Below are positions 30,597 to 40,639 of a stretch of DNA of 64,000 bases, piece after piece. A program made the translations under genes and the position numbers. The stretch is taken from the NCBI GenBank assembly GCA_003989065.1, contig RXIW01000002.1:119363-183362 (forward strand), written 5' to 3'. The stretch comes from Candidatus Competibacteraceae bacterium (GTDB lineage: Bacteria > Pseudomonadota > Gammaproteobacteria > Competibacterales > Competibacteraceae). Under the pieces are notes generated by a model, which saw nothing but the letters and a program-made list of their open reading frames with translations, had not been told where the DNA came from and made no database searches. Within the stretch, counting starts at the first letter, position 1; the number at the start of each line of letters is the position of its first letter.

Positions 30597-31343
30597 ATGG
30601 GTACGGCAGTCATTTCAGTCAAGGACGGGATGGCCGATGTATGGGGCAATCAATTCGTTTCGGTATTCACCAAACGATCGCACAAGGTGGCCATGGGCGG
30701 GACTATCACGCCCGTGATGCCCCGGTCTCAAATCATCATGCCGCCGTCTCCGTCTCCGGACACGGTAATCGCGACGATCAAGAATGCCGTGGGCCAGGCG
30801 GGCGGCGGCGGCACCGTGATCTTCAACGTCGGGCACGGCTCGGCCGTCAACAACTCGACGGTCGATGGCACGGTCGAACTGGCGCCGAACGGCAAATTCA
30901 AGCTGGGCGGCCTCAATGCCGATCTGGATTCGGTGTTTCTGTCAGTGTTCTACGACTTCGACCCGGACGGAACAGGTCCTCGCAAGTCGCAGCTGGAAAA
31001 CGACCGACTGTTCAACCAGGGGACGAGCCGCCTGACCCGTTGGTCGCAGTACAAGAAGCTGGCCGACATCATCAAGGCTGGTAAATTGCGCAAGGTGGTG
31101 TTTCTCACCTGCCGGGTCGGCAATTCCACCGATTTTCTGAAGAAAATCGCACTCGACTGGAACGTCGTCATCGAGGCTTATCGACGCCGCGTGGTGCTGG
31201 CGCCCCAGCCCAGCGGCAGAGTGCGCATTCATCTGCAGGGAGACGGCCCCGGTACGCTCACCAACGTGCCCGACAGCGAAGAGCATCTGTTCAGCGATGT
31301 GGTACGGGTCAGCGACACGGTTCTGGTCGGCCCCCCGCGCTGA
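30597..31343 (+). CDS. Uncharacterised protein with caspase-like (clan CD) His/Cys pattern
   Basis: 248 residues; I recognise no named family. A hydrophobic strand ends in NVGHGSA (His80), and a second hydrophobic strand ends in VFLTCRVG (Cys162). His-Gly after one strand and Cys after another, about 80 residues apart, is the catalytic layout of caspase-like cysteine peptidases and CHAT or DUF4347-like domains. There is no signal peptide or membrane span. The start at 30597 is preferred over 30591 because GAGGTGA lies too close to the latter. It stands alone between maf and the convergent leuB, in a spot where Pseudomonas-type genomes have other genes, suggesting acquisition. Peptidase activity is inference. 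Confidence 0.7.
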   Translation: MGTAVISVKDGMADVWGNQFVSVFTKRSHKVAMGGTITPVMPRSQIIMPPSPSPDTVIATIKNAVGQAGGGGTVIFNVGHGSAVNNSTVDGTVELAPNGKFKLGGLNADLDSVFLSVFYDFDPDGTGPRKSQLENDRLFNQGTSRLTRWSQYKKLADIIKAGKLRKVVFLTCRVGNSTDFLKKIALDWNVVIEAYRRRVVLAPQPSGRVRIHLQGDGPGTLTNVPDSEEHLFSDVVRVSDTVLVGPPR

Positions 31344-31382
31344 TCCAACGGAGGGCCGGTTTACCGCATCGGACTGGCGGGA

Positions 31383-32441
31383 TTACAGCCGCCGAATGAT
31401 TTCATCCGCCATCTGGGTCGTCGACAGTTTGCCCCCCAGATCAGCGGTGCGTGCCCCGGCGGTGATGGTGTCGTCCACGGCCCGTTCGATGGCGACCGCT
31501 TCGGCTTCCAGTTCCAGGGAGTGGCGCAGCAACATGGCGGTCGACAGGATCATCCCGATCGGATTGGCGATGCCCTTGCCGGCGATGTCCGGCGCCGAGC
31601 CATGAATCGGTTCGTACAATCCGACCCGACCTGCCCCCAGACTGGCCGACGGTAGCATCCCCATCGAACCGGCCAGCACCGAGGCTTCGTCGGTGAGCAC
31701 GTCGCCGAACATGTTCTCGGTGACCACTACATCCATCCAGGCCGGTCCGGTGATCAGCCGCATGGCGGCGGTATCCACCAGAACATGCTCCAAGGCGATG
31801 TCCGGGTTAGCCTTGCCGACTTGCACGGCAATCTGCCGCCACAGCCGCGAGGATTCCAGCACATTGGCCTTGTCCACCGAAGTCACCCGCCGTTTGCGGC
31901 CCCTGGCCAGCTTGAACGCCAGCTCCATCACTCGGCGGATCTCGTAATCGTAATATTCCAGGGTGTCGACGGCGCGCTCGCGGCCATCCTTGACGTCACG
32001 CCCTTTCGGCCAGCCGAAATACAGGCCACCGGTCAGCTCGCGGATGACCAGGATATCGACGCCCTGCAACTTTTCCGGCTTGAGCGGCGAAGAATCGACC
32101 AGCGCCGGATGGACCTTGACCGGGCGCAGGTTGGCGAATACGCCCAAGCCTTTGCGCAAGGCCAGCAGACCGCGCTCGGGGCGATCCTTGGCATTCGGAT
32201 CGTCCCACTTCGGTCCGCCCACCGCGCCCAGCAGCACCGCATCGGCCGCCTGGCAGTCCGCCAGCGTCTCATCGGTCAGCGACGACCCGAAACGATCGAT
32301 GGAACAACCGCCCATCAGGCGCTCCTGGTAGTTCCACTGGTGGTCGAATTTGCTGGCAATGGCATCCAGCACGCGCACAGCGCCGCCAACGACTTCCGGG
32401 CCAATACCGTCACCGGGCAACAACACAATGTTCGCTTTCAT
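31383..32441 (-). CDS. leuB: 3-isopropylmalate dehydrogenase
   Basis: 352 residues. Family motifs are [11 protein letters not shown] at the N-terminus, [11 protein letters not shown], the YFGWPKGR loop, [13 protein letters not shown], and [20 protein letters not shown]. It oxidises and decarboxylates 3-isopropylmalate in leucine synthesis; relatives can also act on 3-methylmalate in the citramalate route. It lies 62 bases downstream of cimA on the same strand, so the pair could serve isoleucine synthesis from pyruvate together. leuC and leuD are not in the window. Confidence 0.95.
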   Translation of the reverse strand: MKANIVLLPGDGIGPEVVGGAVRVLDAIASKFDHQWNYQERLMGGCSIDRFGSSLTDETLADCQAADAVLLGAVGGPKWDDPNAKDRPERGLLALRKGLGVFANLRPVKVHPALVDSSPLKPEKLQGVDILVIRELTGGLYFGWPKGRDVKDGRERAVDTLEYYDYEIRRVMELAFKLARGRKRRVTSVDKANVLESSRLWRQIAVQVGKANPDIALEHVLVDTAAMRLITGPAWMDVVVTENMFGDVLTDEASVLAGSMGMLPSASLGAGRVGLYEPIHGSAPDIAGKGIANPIGMILSTAMLLRHSLELEAEAVAIERAVDDTITAGARTADLGGKLSTTQMADEIIRRL

Positions 32442-32503
32442 GATTTTTCCATTTCGTCATCGTCGAGGCAGCCGGTCGCTACCCGACTCGATTCATCGAT
32501 TCG

Positions 32504-34063
32504 TCAGTGCGCCACCGTCAAGCCATATTCCACCGCATCGACCAGCGCCTGCCAAGATGCTTCGATGATGTTGGCGCTGGCGCCGACGGTGCTCCACATC
32601 CGGGTGGTGTTGCGGGTATCGATCAACACGCGGGTGATGGCTTCGGTGCCGTCCTGACCATCCAGGATACGGACCTTGTAATCCGCCAATTGGAAAGACT
32701 CGATCTTCGGATAATGCGTCATCAGCGCCTTACGCAGAGCCAGATCGAGCGCATTGACCGGACCGTTGCCTTCGGCGGCAGTGTGCATCAACTCATCGCC
32801 AACCTTCAGCTTGACCATGGCCTCGGCGAAGATGCCACGCCCTTGCCGATGCTCGACGGTGACCAGGAAATCCACCAACTCGAACAACGGCTGATAATCG
32901 GGCTGCTGGCGCTTGAGCATCATGGCGACCGAAGCTTCGGCCGCTTCGAAGGAAAAACCGCGCGCCTCCAGCTCCTTGACATCGTTGAGTACGCCCACCA
33001 CATCAGCCACATTGCTGACATCGACACCGTGTTCCTCGGCCTTGCTGAGGATGTTCGCCCGCCCCGACAAGGCGGACACCACCACGCGCATCCGGTTGCC
33101 CACCCGTTCCGGCACGACATGCTGATAGGATTGCTCCGAACGGCGCATGGCTGCCACATGCACGCCGCCCTTGTGGGCGAAGGCGCTCTTGCCGACGAAC
33201 GGCAGGTGGTCGTTAGGAATGATATTGGCGACTTCGTCGATCACATGCGACAGCTCGGACAGCTGGCGCAGGCGACCTTTCGGCAGGCACTGGTAACCCA
33301 TCTTGAGCTCCAGATTGGCCATGATGGAGCATAGATTGGCGTTGCCGCAGCGCTCGCCGACTCCGTTGATGGTCCCTTGTATCTGGGTAGCGCCTTCGCG
33401 CACCGCCAGCAGCGCGTTGATGACCGCACAATCACCATCGTTGTGGGTGTGGATACCGAATGGGTGCTGGATGGTCGCTTTCAGTTCGCGGATGATGCGC
33501 TCCAGCTCCCACGGCAGGGTTCCGCCATTGGTGTCGCACAGCACAACCGTCTCGGCGCCACCGCGAATGGCGGCCTTGAGGGTTTCGAGCGCGTATGCGG
33601 CATCGGCCCGGTAGCCGTCGAAGAAGTGTTCGGCATCGTAAACGACCCGGCGACCCGCCGCGTGCAAGAAAGCCACCGACTGCTCGATGATCCGCAGATT
33701 ATCGTCCAGCGTGGTAAGCAACACATCGGTGACGTGCAGATTCCAGGTCTTGCCGAAGATCGTGCACACCGGCGTTTGCGCGTCGATCAGCGCCTGGAGA
33801 TTGGCGTCATCCTCCGGGCCGCCCTTGACGCGACAGGTCGAACCGAAAGCGGCGATCTGCGCCGTCTTCCATTCCATGTCGCGGGCGCGCTCGAAGAATT
33901 CGACGTCTTCCGGATTGGAGCCTGGCCAGCCGCCTTCGATGAAGGCCACGCCCAGATCGTCCAGACGGCGGGCGACGCGGATCTTGTCGTAACCCGACAA
34001 GGAGAAACCCTCGCTTTGCGTACCGTCGCGCAGGGTGGTGTCGTAGATTTGAATGACAGACAT
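32504..34063 (-). CDS. cimA: (R)-citramalate synthase
   Basis: 519 residues, the length and order of the CimA family: catalytic TIM barrel with YDTTLRDGTQSEG, DAEHFFDGYRAD and the metal-binding HTHNDGDCAV, then GERCGNAN, a linker with KSAFAHKGGVHVAAMRR, and a C-terminal LeuA-type regulatory domain. It condenses pyruvate and acetyl-CoA to citramalate, giving threonine-independent 2-oxobutyrate for isoleucine. LeuA would lack the TQSEG variant seen here. End-product inhibition through the C-terminal domain is expected from family knowledge. Confidence 0.93.
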   Translation of the reverse strand: MSVIQIYDTTLRDGTQSEGFSLSGYDKIRVARRLDDLGVAFIEGGWPGSNPEDVEFFERARDMEWKTAQIAAFGSTCRVKGGPEDDANLQALIDAQTPVCTIFGKTWNLHVTDVLLTTLDDNLRIIEQSVAFLHAAGRRVVYDAEHFFDGYRADAAYALETLKAAIRGGAETVVLCDTNGGTLPWELERIIRELKATIQHPFGIHTHNDGDCAVINALLAVREGATQIQGTINGVGERCGNANLCSIMANLELKMGYQCLPKGRLRQLSELSHVIDEVANIIPNDHLPFVGKSAFAHKGGVHVAAMRRSEQSYQHVVPERVGNRMRVVVSALSGRANILSKAEEHGVDVSNVADVVGVLNDVKELEARGFSFEAAEASVAMMLKRQQPDYQPLFELVDFLVTVEHRQGRGIFAEAMVKLKVGDELMHTAAEGNGPVNALDLALRKALMTHYPKIESFQLADYKVRILDGQDGTEAITRVLIDTRNTTRMWSTVGASANIIEASWQALVDAVEYGLTVAH

Positions 34064-34286
34064 CGGGTTATCTTCAGTGCCTCAAATGCCGCGCTTTCCC
34101 GTCGAAACTCGGGACATCACTCCATTCATCCCTGCCGTTGGGCAGGCAGGCCATGCCAGGAATGGGTATTGACGGCGGCGTTCATCGATTCATGAGAGGG
34201 GCGGATGATTCCACAAAAAGCGGTGGAGATTCAACCCGCTTCGCCACGACCCCGCCGGGCGGCGGCGATGACGGCCTCATCCTCGC

Positions 34287-35261
34287 TCAGCGCCACTGTA
34301 CCGCGCCGTCCAGTCCCAGCGTTTTCAGTAGCGCCGCGCTCATGCTGGTCTCGGTTTCGTCGAACAACCGATCCAGCCAGCGGGTGCGTTTAGTGTAATC
34401 CTGGATGGTCGTCTCGCCGATGACCTCATCGGCCACTTGCTGGACGCTGCTCAGCGCATCCACCAGCCCCAGTTCGACGCCCTGCTCGCCGGTCCACATC
34501 AATCCGCTGAACACCTCGGGTCGATCCTTGAGCCGTTCGCCCCGACCCTGTTGGACCGCGGTGATGAATTGGTGGTGGATCTCATCCAGCATGCCTTGCA
34601 GGTGCTGAACCTCCTCGGGATTGACCGGCTTGAACGGATCGAGGAAATCCTTGTTGCTGCCTGCGGTGTAGGCCCGCCGTTCGATGCCAAGCTTGGCGAT
34701 GGCGTCGGTAAAACCGAAGCTGTCCATCCGCACCCCGATCGAGCCGACGATGCTGGCCCGGTTGGCGTAGATCTTCTGCGCCGCCGCCGCGATGTAATAC
34801 CCGCCCGAAGCGCAGACATCGCTCGCCACCGCATAGACCGGAATCTTGGGATACTGCTGACGCAGTCGCTGAATCTCGTCGTAGATCTCGCCAGCCTGCA
34901 CCGGACTGCCGCCGGGACTGTTGATGGCCACGATCACGCCGGCGGTCTTGTCGTCCTTGAACGCCTTGCGCAAGGCTTCGACGATGTTCTTGGAACTCGC
35001 CTCGGTGCTACTGGCGATCAGGCCGTCCACCCGCACCAGAGCGGTGTGGCGCTTGGCGCTACCGGCGGTGGAATCGATGCTGTCCGGCCAAGCCAGCACC
35101 AACAGCGTGACCAGATAGGCGAAAAACAGCAGCTTGAAGAAAATCCCCCAACGCCGTGCCCGCCGCTGTTCGGTCACGGCCGCGAAGGCCAGGCGGGTCA
35201 GGGTGTCGCGCGCCCAGCGCTCGTCGCCGGGCGGGAGGGAATTGGGATTCGGTTCGCTCAT
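34287..35261 (-). CDS. sppA: S49-family signal peptide peptidase SppA
   Basis: 324 residues, the short single-domain form. One membrane anchor (about FFKLLFFAYLVTLLVLAW) precedes a periplasmic protease domain with INSPGGSPVQ, the nucleophile Ser in VCASGGYYIA, GSIGVRMDSFGF, and the general-base Lys in SNKDFLDPF. It degrades cleaved signal peptides in the membrane. The ATG at 35261 follows GGAGG by eight bases; an upstream ATG at 35279 overlaps rluC and is less likely. It lies 14 bases after rluC, as in Pseudomonas-like genomes, though the HAD-phosphatase gene often between them is missing. Confidence 0.93.
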   Translation of the reverse strand: MSEPNPNSLPPGDERWARDTLTRLAFAAVTEQRRARRWGIFFKLLFFAYLVTLLVLAWPDSIDSTAGSAKRHTALVRVDGLIASSTEASSKNIVEALRKAFKDDKTAGVIVAINSPGGSPVQAGEIYDEIQRLRQQYPKIPVYAVASDVCASGGYYIAAAAQKIYANRASIVGSIGVRMDSFGFTDAIAKLGIERRAYTAGSNKDFLDPFKPVNPEEVQHLQGMLDEIHHQFITAVQQGRGERLKDRPEVFSGLMWTGEQGVELGLVDALSSVQQVADEVIGETTIQDYTKRTRWLDRLFDETETSMSAALLKTLGLDGAVQWR

Positions 35262-35275
35262 GGTAACGTCCTCCG

Positions 35276-36244
35276 TCATGCTCTACGTCGGTTAGCCGGC
35301 GTGAGGCAGTCCAGCACCGCCTTGAGTCCGGCATCCAGCGGCGCGCTGACCGCGATCTCCCGACCACCCAACGGCAGATTGAGGCTGTGGGCGTGCAGGA
35401 ACAGCCGGCGCAGGCCACATTCCGTCGTCATCGTCCGGTTGAAATCGGCGTCGCCATATTTGTCGTCGCCGGCCAGCGGATGACCGACATGGGCGGCATG
35501 CACCCGAATCTGGTGGGTGCGACCGGTCGCGATGCGCGCCTCCAGCAGCGAAGCCAACGGGTGCAGGCTGACCGGCCGAAAATGGGTCTGTGCCGGTTTG
35601 CCGTCGTCCAGCACTTCGACCATCCGCTCGCCGCCGCGCAGCACGTTGCGCCGCAACGGCTGATTGACCTCGCGCGGGCCGTGGTTCCAATAACCGCGCA
35701 CCAGGGCCAGATAGCGCTTCTCCACCCGGCCGGTCTTAAAAGCCTCCTGAATGCTGCGCAAAGCGGTCGGCGTCCTGGCCAACGCCAGGCAACCGCTGGT
35801 TTCCCGGTCGAGCCGATGCGCCAGCTCCAGAAACGGCTCCTCCGGCCGCAGCGCCCGCAAGGCTTCGATCACGCCGTAATCCAGCCCGCTACCCTTGTGC
35901 ACCGCCAACCCGGCTGGCTTGTCCAGGATCAGGATTTCGCGGTCCTGGTACAGCACCGCGTCCTGCAGCTGTTCCGCCAAACCTGGCGGAACCCGCAGCG
36001 GCCGCTCCTCCGGCTCGGCCAGCCGCACCGGCGGAATGCGCAGCACATCCCCGGTCGCCAGACGGTGGTTCGGCTGGACCCGCCCACCGTTTAGTCGCAC
36101 CTCGCCCTTGCGCAGAATGCGATAAATCAAGCTCTTGGGCGCACCCTTGAGTTCGCGCAACAGAAAGTTGTCAAGGCGCTGGCCCGCATACTCCGGAGCG
36201 ATCTCCAGGTGGCGAACCCCGCCGGAAAGCGTGGAAGCAGGCAT
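35276..36244 (-). CDS. rluC: 23S rRNA pseudouridine synthase RluC
   Basis: 322 residues. An N-terminal S4 RNA-binding domain (QRLDNFLLRELKGAPKSLIYR) precedes the RluA-type catalytic domain with the Asp in AHRLDRETSG, then RTHQIRVHAAHVGHPLAGDDKYG. It modifies U955, U2504 and U2580 in E. coli 23S rRNA. The ATG at 36244 is preferred; another at 36262 would add six residues. It is divergent from rne, the classical arrangement in gammaproteobacteria, which supports RluC rather than RluD. Confidence 0.93.
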   Translation of the reverse strand: MPASTLSGGVRHLEIAPEYAGQRLDNFLLRELKGAPKSLIYRILRKGEVRLNGGRVQPNHRLATGDVLRIPPVRLAEPEERPLRVPPGLAEQLQDAVLYQDREILILDKPAGLAVHKGSGLDYGVIEALRALRPEEPFLELAHRLDRETSGCLALARTPTALRSIQEAFKTGRVEKRYLALVRGYWNHGPREVNQPLRRNVLRGGERMVEVLDDGKPAQTHFRPVSLHPLASLLEARIATGRTHQIRVHAAHVGHPLAGDDKYGDADFNRTMTTECGLRRLFLHAHSLNLPLGGREIAVSAPLDAGLKAVLDCLTPANRRRA

Positions 36245-36575
36245 TGTTTGAAGCCTATTCATCGGACTGATATAGTTACAGACGTTGTCGCCCATTGGCC
36301 TGAAACGGCCGGCGAAACTGGAAACACACCATATCGGTTTTCGCACCCGCACGCCAGTTGAGCGGGCAGGTTTGATTACAGGGGTTCATCCGCCGCTCGC
36401 CCCCTTCATCGGAGCGGCTCTTGACCGCGCTCCCAGCCAGCTGTCACGACCTCGCAGCGTATTTGGGGCTGGCCCGACGCATAGGACCTTGATCCCCCGG
36501 GCCATTCTCCGCCCCAGTCCTGCCTCGGCGACAACCGTGTCACCGCCGGTGATGGTCGAGCGCAAGGAATTCTGC
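36245..36575. promoter_or_regulatory. rluC-rne divergent region and rne leader
   Basis: 331 bases between the divergent starts of rluC and rne. In E. coli the rne mRNA has a long 5' leader whose stem-loops let RNase E cut its own message. The similar length here suggests the same feedback, but I did not work out a fold. A frame open across it (from 36285) reads into rne but has no family similarity before the ATG at 36576. No clear promoter was found. Confidence 0.45.
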
Positions 36576-39500
36576 ATGAAACGAATGTTGATCAACGCCA
36601 CTCAACAGGAAGAGTTGCGCGTGGCCATGGTGGACGGCCAGAAACTATACGATCTCGATATCGAAACCCCCTCGCGGGAGCAAAAAAAATCCAATATTTA
36701 TAAAGGCCGCGTCACCCGCATCGAACCGGGACTGGAAGCGGCCTTCGTCGATTACGGCGCTGAGCGGCACGGTTTCCTGCCCTTCAAGGAAATCACCCGC
36801 AGCTACTTCGATCCCCAGACCGAGAGCAGCCGCCCCAGCATTCGGGAGGCCATCCGGGAAGGCCAGGAAGTCATGGTCCAGGTGGAGAAGGAGGAGCGCG
36901 GCAACAAAGGCGCGGCGCTGACCACCTTCATCAGTCTGGCCGGCCGCTATCTGGTTCTGATGCCCAACAACCCCCGCGCCGGTGGTGTATCGCGGCGGAT
37001 CGAGGGCGAAGACCGCCAGGAGCTGCGCGAGGTCATGAGCAGCCTGGACATCCCCGATGGCATGGGTCTGATCGTGCGCACCGCCGGGGTCGGCCGCTCC
37101 CAGGAAGAGCTGCAGTGGGACCTGGACTACCTGCTCAACCTGTGGCGGGCGATCGAAACCGCCTCCAGCCATAAGAAAGCCCCCTTCCTGATCTATCAGG
37201 AAAGCAACATCATCATCCGCGCTCTGCGCGACTATCTGCGCGCCGACATCGGCGAAATCCTGGTGGACAATCCCGCCGTTCATCGCCAGGCGCAGGATTT
37301 CATGCAGCAGGTGATGCCGCACAACCTGGGCAAGCTCAAGCAGTACCAGGACAATATTCCGCTGTTTACCCGGTTCCAGATCGAATCCCAGATCGAAACC
37401 GCCTATCAGCGCGAAGTCAGCCTGCCTTCCGGCGGCGGCATCGTGATCGACTATACCGAGGCGCTGGTCTCGATCGACATCAACTCGGCCCGCGCCACCA
37501 AGGGCGCCGACATCGAAGACACCGCGCTGACCACCAATCTGGAGGCGGCGGAGGAAATCGCCCGGCAGCTGCGCCTGCGCGATCTGGGCGGTCTGATCGT
37601 CATCGACTTCATCGACATGAATGTGGCCCGCAACCAGCGCGAGGTGGAAACCCGGCTGCGCGAGGCACTGAAAATGGATCGCGCCCGGGTTCAGGTCGGC
37701 CGCATCTCGCGCTTCGGCCTACTGGAAATGTCGCGGCAGCGGTTGCGCCCCTCGCTGGACGAAGCCAGCCACGTGCTCTGCCCACGCTGCAACGGCCAGG
37801 GCACGATTCGCAACATCGAGTCACTGGCCCTGAGCGTGCTGCGCCTGATCCAGGAAGAGGCGATGAAGGACAAGACCGGTCGGGTGGTCGTGCAATTGCC
37901 GGTCAAGGTCGCCACCTTCCTGCTCAACGAAAAACGCGAGGTGATCCGCGCCATCGAACAGCGCCACCGGATCGGGGTCATGCTGATTCCCAACGAGTCG
38001 CTGGAAACGCCACACTTCAAGCTGAACCGGCTACGGATGGACGAGCTGCCGGAAGCCCAGCAGGTCTCGTACGCCCTGGCCGAGGATTACGAGGAACAAT
38101 ACGAGGCGCGCGTCAGCGCGACACCCACCGAACCGAACGAGGAACCGGCGGTCAAGGGCGTCGCGCCAGCCACACCGGCACCACAACCGCCCGTGCCGGT
38201 CAACAAGCCCGAGGCCAATCCCAGCTTCTTCCGTTGGCTGTGGGGCAACCTGTTCGGACAACCCGCCCCCGCACCCCGCGACGAGCGCCTCACCAAAACC
38301 GGCGGGAGACCGGCCAGACCGGAACGGCCGCGGCGTGATCGGTCCGGACGGCGCAGCGAGGCGGAATTTGCCGCCGAATCGCCCAGCACCAAGACCGTCG
38401 CCAGCATCGCCGCGCCCGAGCAAGCGGTTCCCGCTGCCACTGCCGTCACGCCTCCTCCGCCGGCTGCCGAGGATGTGCAACCCGAGGCCATGGTGGCCGA
38501 CGAGCTGGTGATTTCGCTGACAGGGACCGAAGAACTGAGCGCCACGACGGAAACCGAGGAAGAAGCGCCCAATACACGCAATCGACGTGGTCGGCGTGGC
38601 GGTCGGCGGCGGCGGCGCGGTGATGCACCCGCTTCGAACGAGACAGCGCTGGCCGTCGAATTCGAACCAGGCGAGGAACCCGTCGGGAGCGTCGAGGCTG
38701 CTGCCCCCGATCAAGCGGCCCACGAACCGGCCGATCCGGCGGTGTCCACGGATCTTCCGCCCTCCTCCCAGCCGCAGCGGCGTATCCGCAGTGGTCGCCC
38801 GCGCCTGCCGCGCGAGGCATTCGCTGCGGCCAAGGCCACTACCGCCGATCAGTTGCCGCTCGACGCGCTGGACGAACCGCCAGCGCCGCCACCGATGCCT
38901 CGGCTGGAATATCCCGTCACCGAAGAAGGCTTGGAGCCGACCAGGCGTTTCAGTGGCGCATCGTCGGTCGAAAAATCGAAGCCGGTCGTTTCGCCGACAA
39001 CCGAACCGACGTCGAGTGAACCGACCGCACCAAGCGTGGCGATCGACACCCTTGAGACGCCTACCGAACCGGTGACAGCCACCCTGCCGAACGCCGACCA
39101 GGCGACATCGGAACCTGACACGGCGATGACGTCCGAACGCGAAACCGCTGCTGAAACCGATCAGCCGGTCTTGGTTTCGGCTGAACCGGCTTCGACGGCA
39201 ACAGCCCTGGACGCTGCGCCAGAAGCCGTGCCGGAAATCGCATCGGACGCTGCACCGGAGACCATGGCAGAGGAAGTCGGATCGGACACCACGATAAAAG
39301 AAGTGGCGTCGGACGCTGCACCGGAGACCGCGACCGAAGTCGCGCCGGAGATCACGCTAGAGGGTGCGACAGCAGTCGCGGTGGACGCTACACCGGAAAC
39401 CGCAACCGAAGTCGCGCCGGAGATCACAGCCGAAACCGAGCTGGAAGTCGCGTCGGAAGCCGTTGCGCCAACGCCCATCGAACCGGTCTCGGCGCCATCC

Positions 39501-39692
39501 GATTCAGGCGCGGGCGAGCAGGAGGAAAGCGCTGCAGCCGTTGTTGCCGAAGGAATCGCACAGCAACCGATCCCGGTGGCCGAACCGGCCCCTGAAACCG
39601 TGACCGAAAAACCGGAAGCGATGATCGAAGAATGGATCGTGATCGTGCCGCCGGCATCAGCCCCGGACGCCGATCCCAAACCGACGGACTGA
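36576..39692 (+). CDS. rne: Ribonuclease E
   Basis: 1038 residues. The N-terminal catalytic half has the S1 domain (about 37-120, [19 protein letters not shown]), catalytic Asp residues in [11 protein letters not shown] and VIDFIDMN, and the Zn-link CPRCNGQGT. The C-terminal half (from about 510) is a disordered, Pro/Ala/Glu/Thr-rich scaffold with an Arg-rich RNA-binding patch ([14 protein letters not shown]) and an acidic repeat-bearing tail. RNase E starts most mRNA decay, processes rRNA and tRNA, and scaffolds the degradosome. The ATG at 36576 has AAGGA nearby and gives [13 protein letters not shown], the family start. A bidirectional terminator follows. Confidence 0.96.
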   Translation: MKRMLINATQQEELRVAMVDGQKLYDLDIETPSREQKKSNIYKGRVTRIEPGLEAAFVDYGAERHGFLPFKEITRSYFDPQTESSRPSIREAIREGQEVMVQVEKEERGNKGAALTTFISLAGRYLVLMPNNPRAGGVSRRIEGEDRQELREVMSSLDIPDGMGLIVRTAGVGRSQEELQWDLDYLLNLWRAIETASSHKKAPFLIYQESNIIIRALRDYLRADIGEILVDNPAVHRQAQDFMQQVMPHNLGKLKQYQDNIPLFTRFQIESQIETAYQREVSLPSGGGIVIDYTEALVSIDINSARATKGADIEDTALTTNLEAAEEIARQLRLRDLGGLIVIDFIDMNVARNQREVETRLREALKMDRARVQVGRISRFGLLEMSRQRLRPSLDEASHVLCPRCNGQGTIRNIESLALSVLRLIQEEAMKDKTGRVVVQLPVKVATFLLNEKREVIRAIEQRHRIGVMLIPNESLETPHFKLNRLRMDELPEAQQVSYALAEDYEEQYEARVSATPTEPNEEPAVKGVAPATPAPQPPVPVNKPEANPSFFRWLWGNLFGQPAPAPRDERLTKTGGRPARPERPRRDRSGRRSEAEFAAESPSTKTVASIAAPEQAVPAATAVTPPPPAAEDVQPEAMVADELVISLTGTEELSATTETEEEAPNTRNRRGRRGGRRRRRGDAPASNETALAVEFEPGEEPVGSVEAAAPDQAAHEPADPAVSTDLPPSSQPQRRIRSGRPRLPREAFAAAKATTADQLPLDALDEPPAPPPMPRLEYPVTEEGLEPTRRFSGASSVEKSKPVVSPTTEPTSSEPTAPSVAIDTLETPTEPVTATLPNADQATSEPDTAMTSERETAAETDQPVLVSAEPASTATALDAAPEAVPEIASDAAPETMAEEVGSDTTIKEVASDAAPETATEVAPEITLEGATAVAVDATPETATEVAPEITAETELEVASEAVAPTPIEPVSAPSDSGAGEQEESAAAVVAEGIAQQPIPVAEPAPETVTEKPEAMIEEWIVIVPPASAPDADPKPTD
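39333..39427. repeat. Direct repeat in the rne tail
   Basis: A 23-base sequence beginning ACCGAAGTCGCGCC occurs identically at 39333-39355 and 39405-39427, offset 72 bases (24 codons). It encodes a repeated TEVAPEIT segment within a degenerate Ala/Glu/Thr/Pro-rich tail. Confidence 0.8.
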
Positions 39693-39708
39693 GAATCTGC
39701 TTCCCATG

Positions 39709-39738
39709 AAAAGGGGCTGGAATTCCAGCCCCTTTTTT
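39709..39738. terminator. Bidirectional intrinsic terminator between rne and ptpA
   Basis: A perfect 28-base palindrome centred on GAATTC: the GGGGCTGG arm pairs with CCAGCCCC, flanked by AAAA and TTTTTT. It has a T-run on both strands, so it can end both rne and the convergent phosphatase transcript. Confidence 0.92.
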
Positions 39739-39788
39739 CATGCTCGGCGATCGGTCCGGCACCCGTCCGCGCAAGCCTTGCGGACACT

Positions 39789-40271
39789 TCACCTCAATCG
39801 GTAGCGCTCGCGCAGGTGCATCAACAACCCCTGCGACGCTTCCTCGATCAGATCCATCACCCGTTCGAAGCCGTTCGGACCGCCATAATACGGGTCCGGC
39901 ACCTCCCGCTCCGGCAGGTCCGGCGCAAAATCCATGAACAGCTGAATCCGTCGCCGCAGCTGGTCATCTTGGCACAAGGCCAGCAAATGCTCGAAATTCT
40001 CCCGATCCATCGCCAGCACATGATCGAATTCGACGAAATCATCCACCGTGACCTGCCGAGCGCGAAGAGCGCTCAGATCCACGCCGCGCCGTCGCGCCGT
40101 CGTCTGGCCGCGGCTATCGGGCGCAGCGCCGATGTGATAAGAATGGGTGCCGGCGGAATCGACGCTGACCTGCCCGGTCAGTCCGGCGCTATCCAGCATC
40201 CGTCGGAACACGCCTTCCGCCATGGGGGAACGACAGATATTGCCCATGCATACGAATAGAATTTTGACCAT
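39789..40271 (-). CDS. Low-molecular-weight protein-tyrosine phosphatase
   Basis: 160 residues. The signature P-loop VCMGNICRSP (Cys8 nucleophile, Arg14) and the general-acid Asp in VPDPYYGG are intact. Bacterial members commonly dephosphorylate tyrosine kinases that control capsule or exopolysaccharide export; no such kinase is in the window. It lies between kdsB and rne, the position ptpA has in Pseudomonas, where murB normally follows; murB is missing here. It is separated from kdsB by a small plus-strand gene. Confidence 0.93.
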   Translation of the reverse strand: MVKILFVCMGNICRSPMAEGVFRRMLDSAGLTGQVSVDSAGTHSYHIGAAPDSRGQTTARRRGVDLSALRARQVTVDDFVEFDHVLAMDRENFEHLLALCQDDQLRRRIQLFMDFAPDLPEREVPDPYYGGPNGFERVMDLIEEASQGLLMHLRERYRLR

Positions 40272-40369
40272 CGCTTTTGTCCTTACCTCATTCGGCTGCG
40301 GCGGGGGAGCCAGCGCCGCGCGAATCGCTCACCTGCCGCTGGATCCGCTCAACCGGGCTGCCACCACTC

Positions 40370-40639
40370 ATGTCGCCTATCGATCTCGATAAACTCAAAA
40401 AGCTATTGGGTCAATTCCTCAACTATCAAGGGATTCCCTGCCAGGTCATCGAAATCCTGGCCGACGGACCGGCGCTGGTGCTGCGCGACACCAGCACCCG
40501 CAAGGTCATCCAAGCCAACCAGTACGGCGATGCCGGCGAGTGGGTGACCGAAACTTTCACCGTCGCCGTGTTCGACGCTCAGCATGGCGGCCTCAACCCC
40601 GACCTGCCGGAGTTGGCTACCCTCGATCTACTGGACTGA
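40370..40639 (+). CDS. Conserved hypothetical small protein
   Basis: 89 residues starting [21 protein letters not shown]. The sequence reads as a short N-terminal helix followed by beta strands ([36 protein letters not shown]), ending in LATLDLLD. I do not know its function. Codon use and composition match the neighbours, and I have seen small proteins of this type in gammaproteobacteria. The frame continues upstream to 40277, but that part has no protein-like character. Its last 12 bases overlap the end of kdsB on the other strand. Confidence 0.7.
   Translation: MSPIDLDKLKKLLGQFLNYQGIPCQVIEILADGPALVLRDTSTRKVIQANQYGDAGEWVTETFTVAVFDAQHGGLNPDLPELATLDLLD

Noticed and set aside
34138..34398. Small plus-strand frame near the sppA 3' end
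   Set aside because: Partly antisense to sppA, low-complexity, no ribosome binding site.
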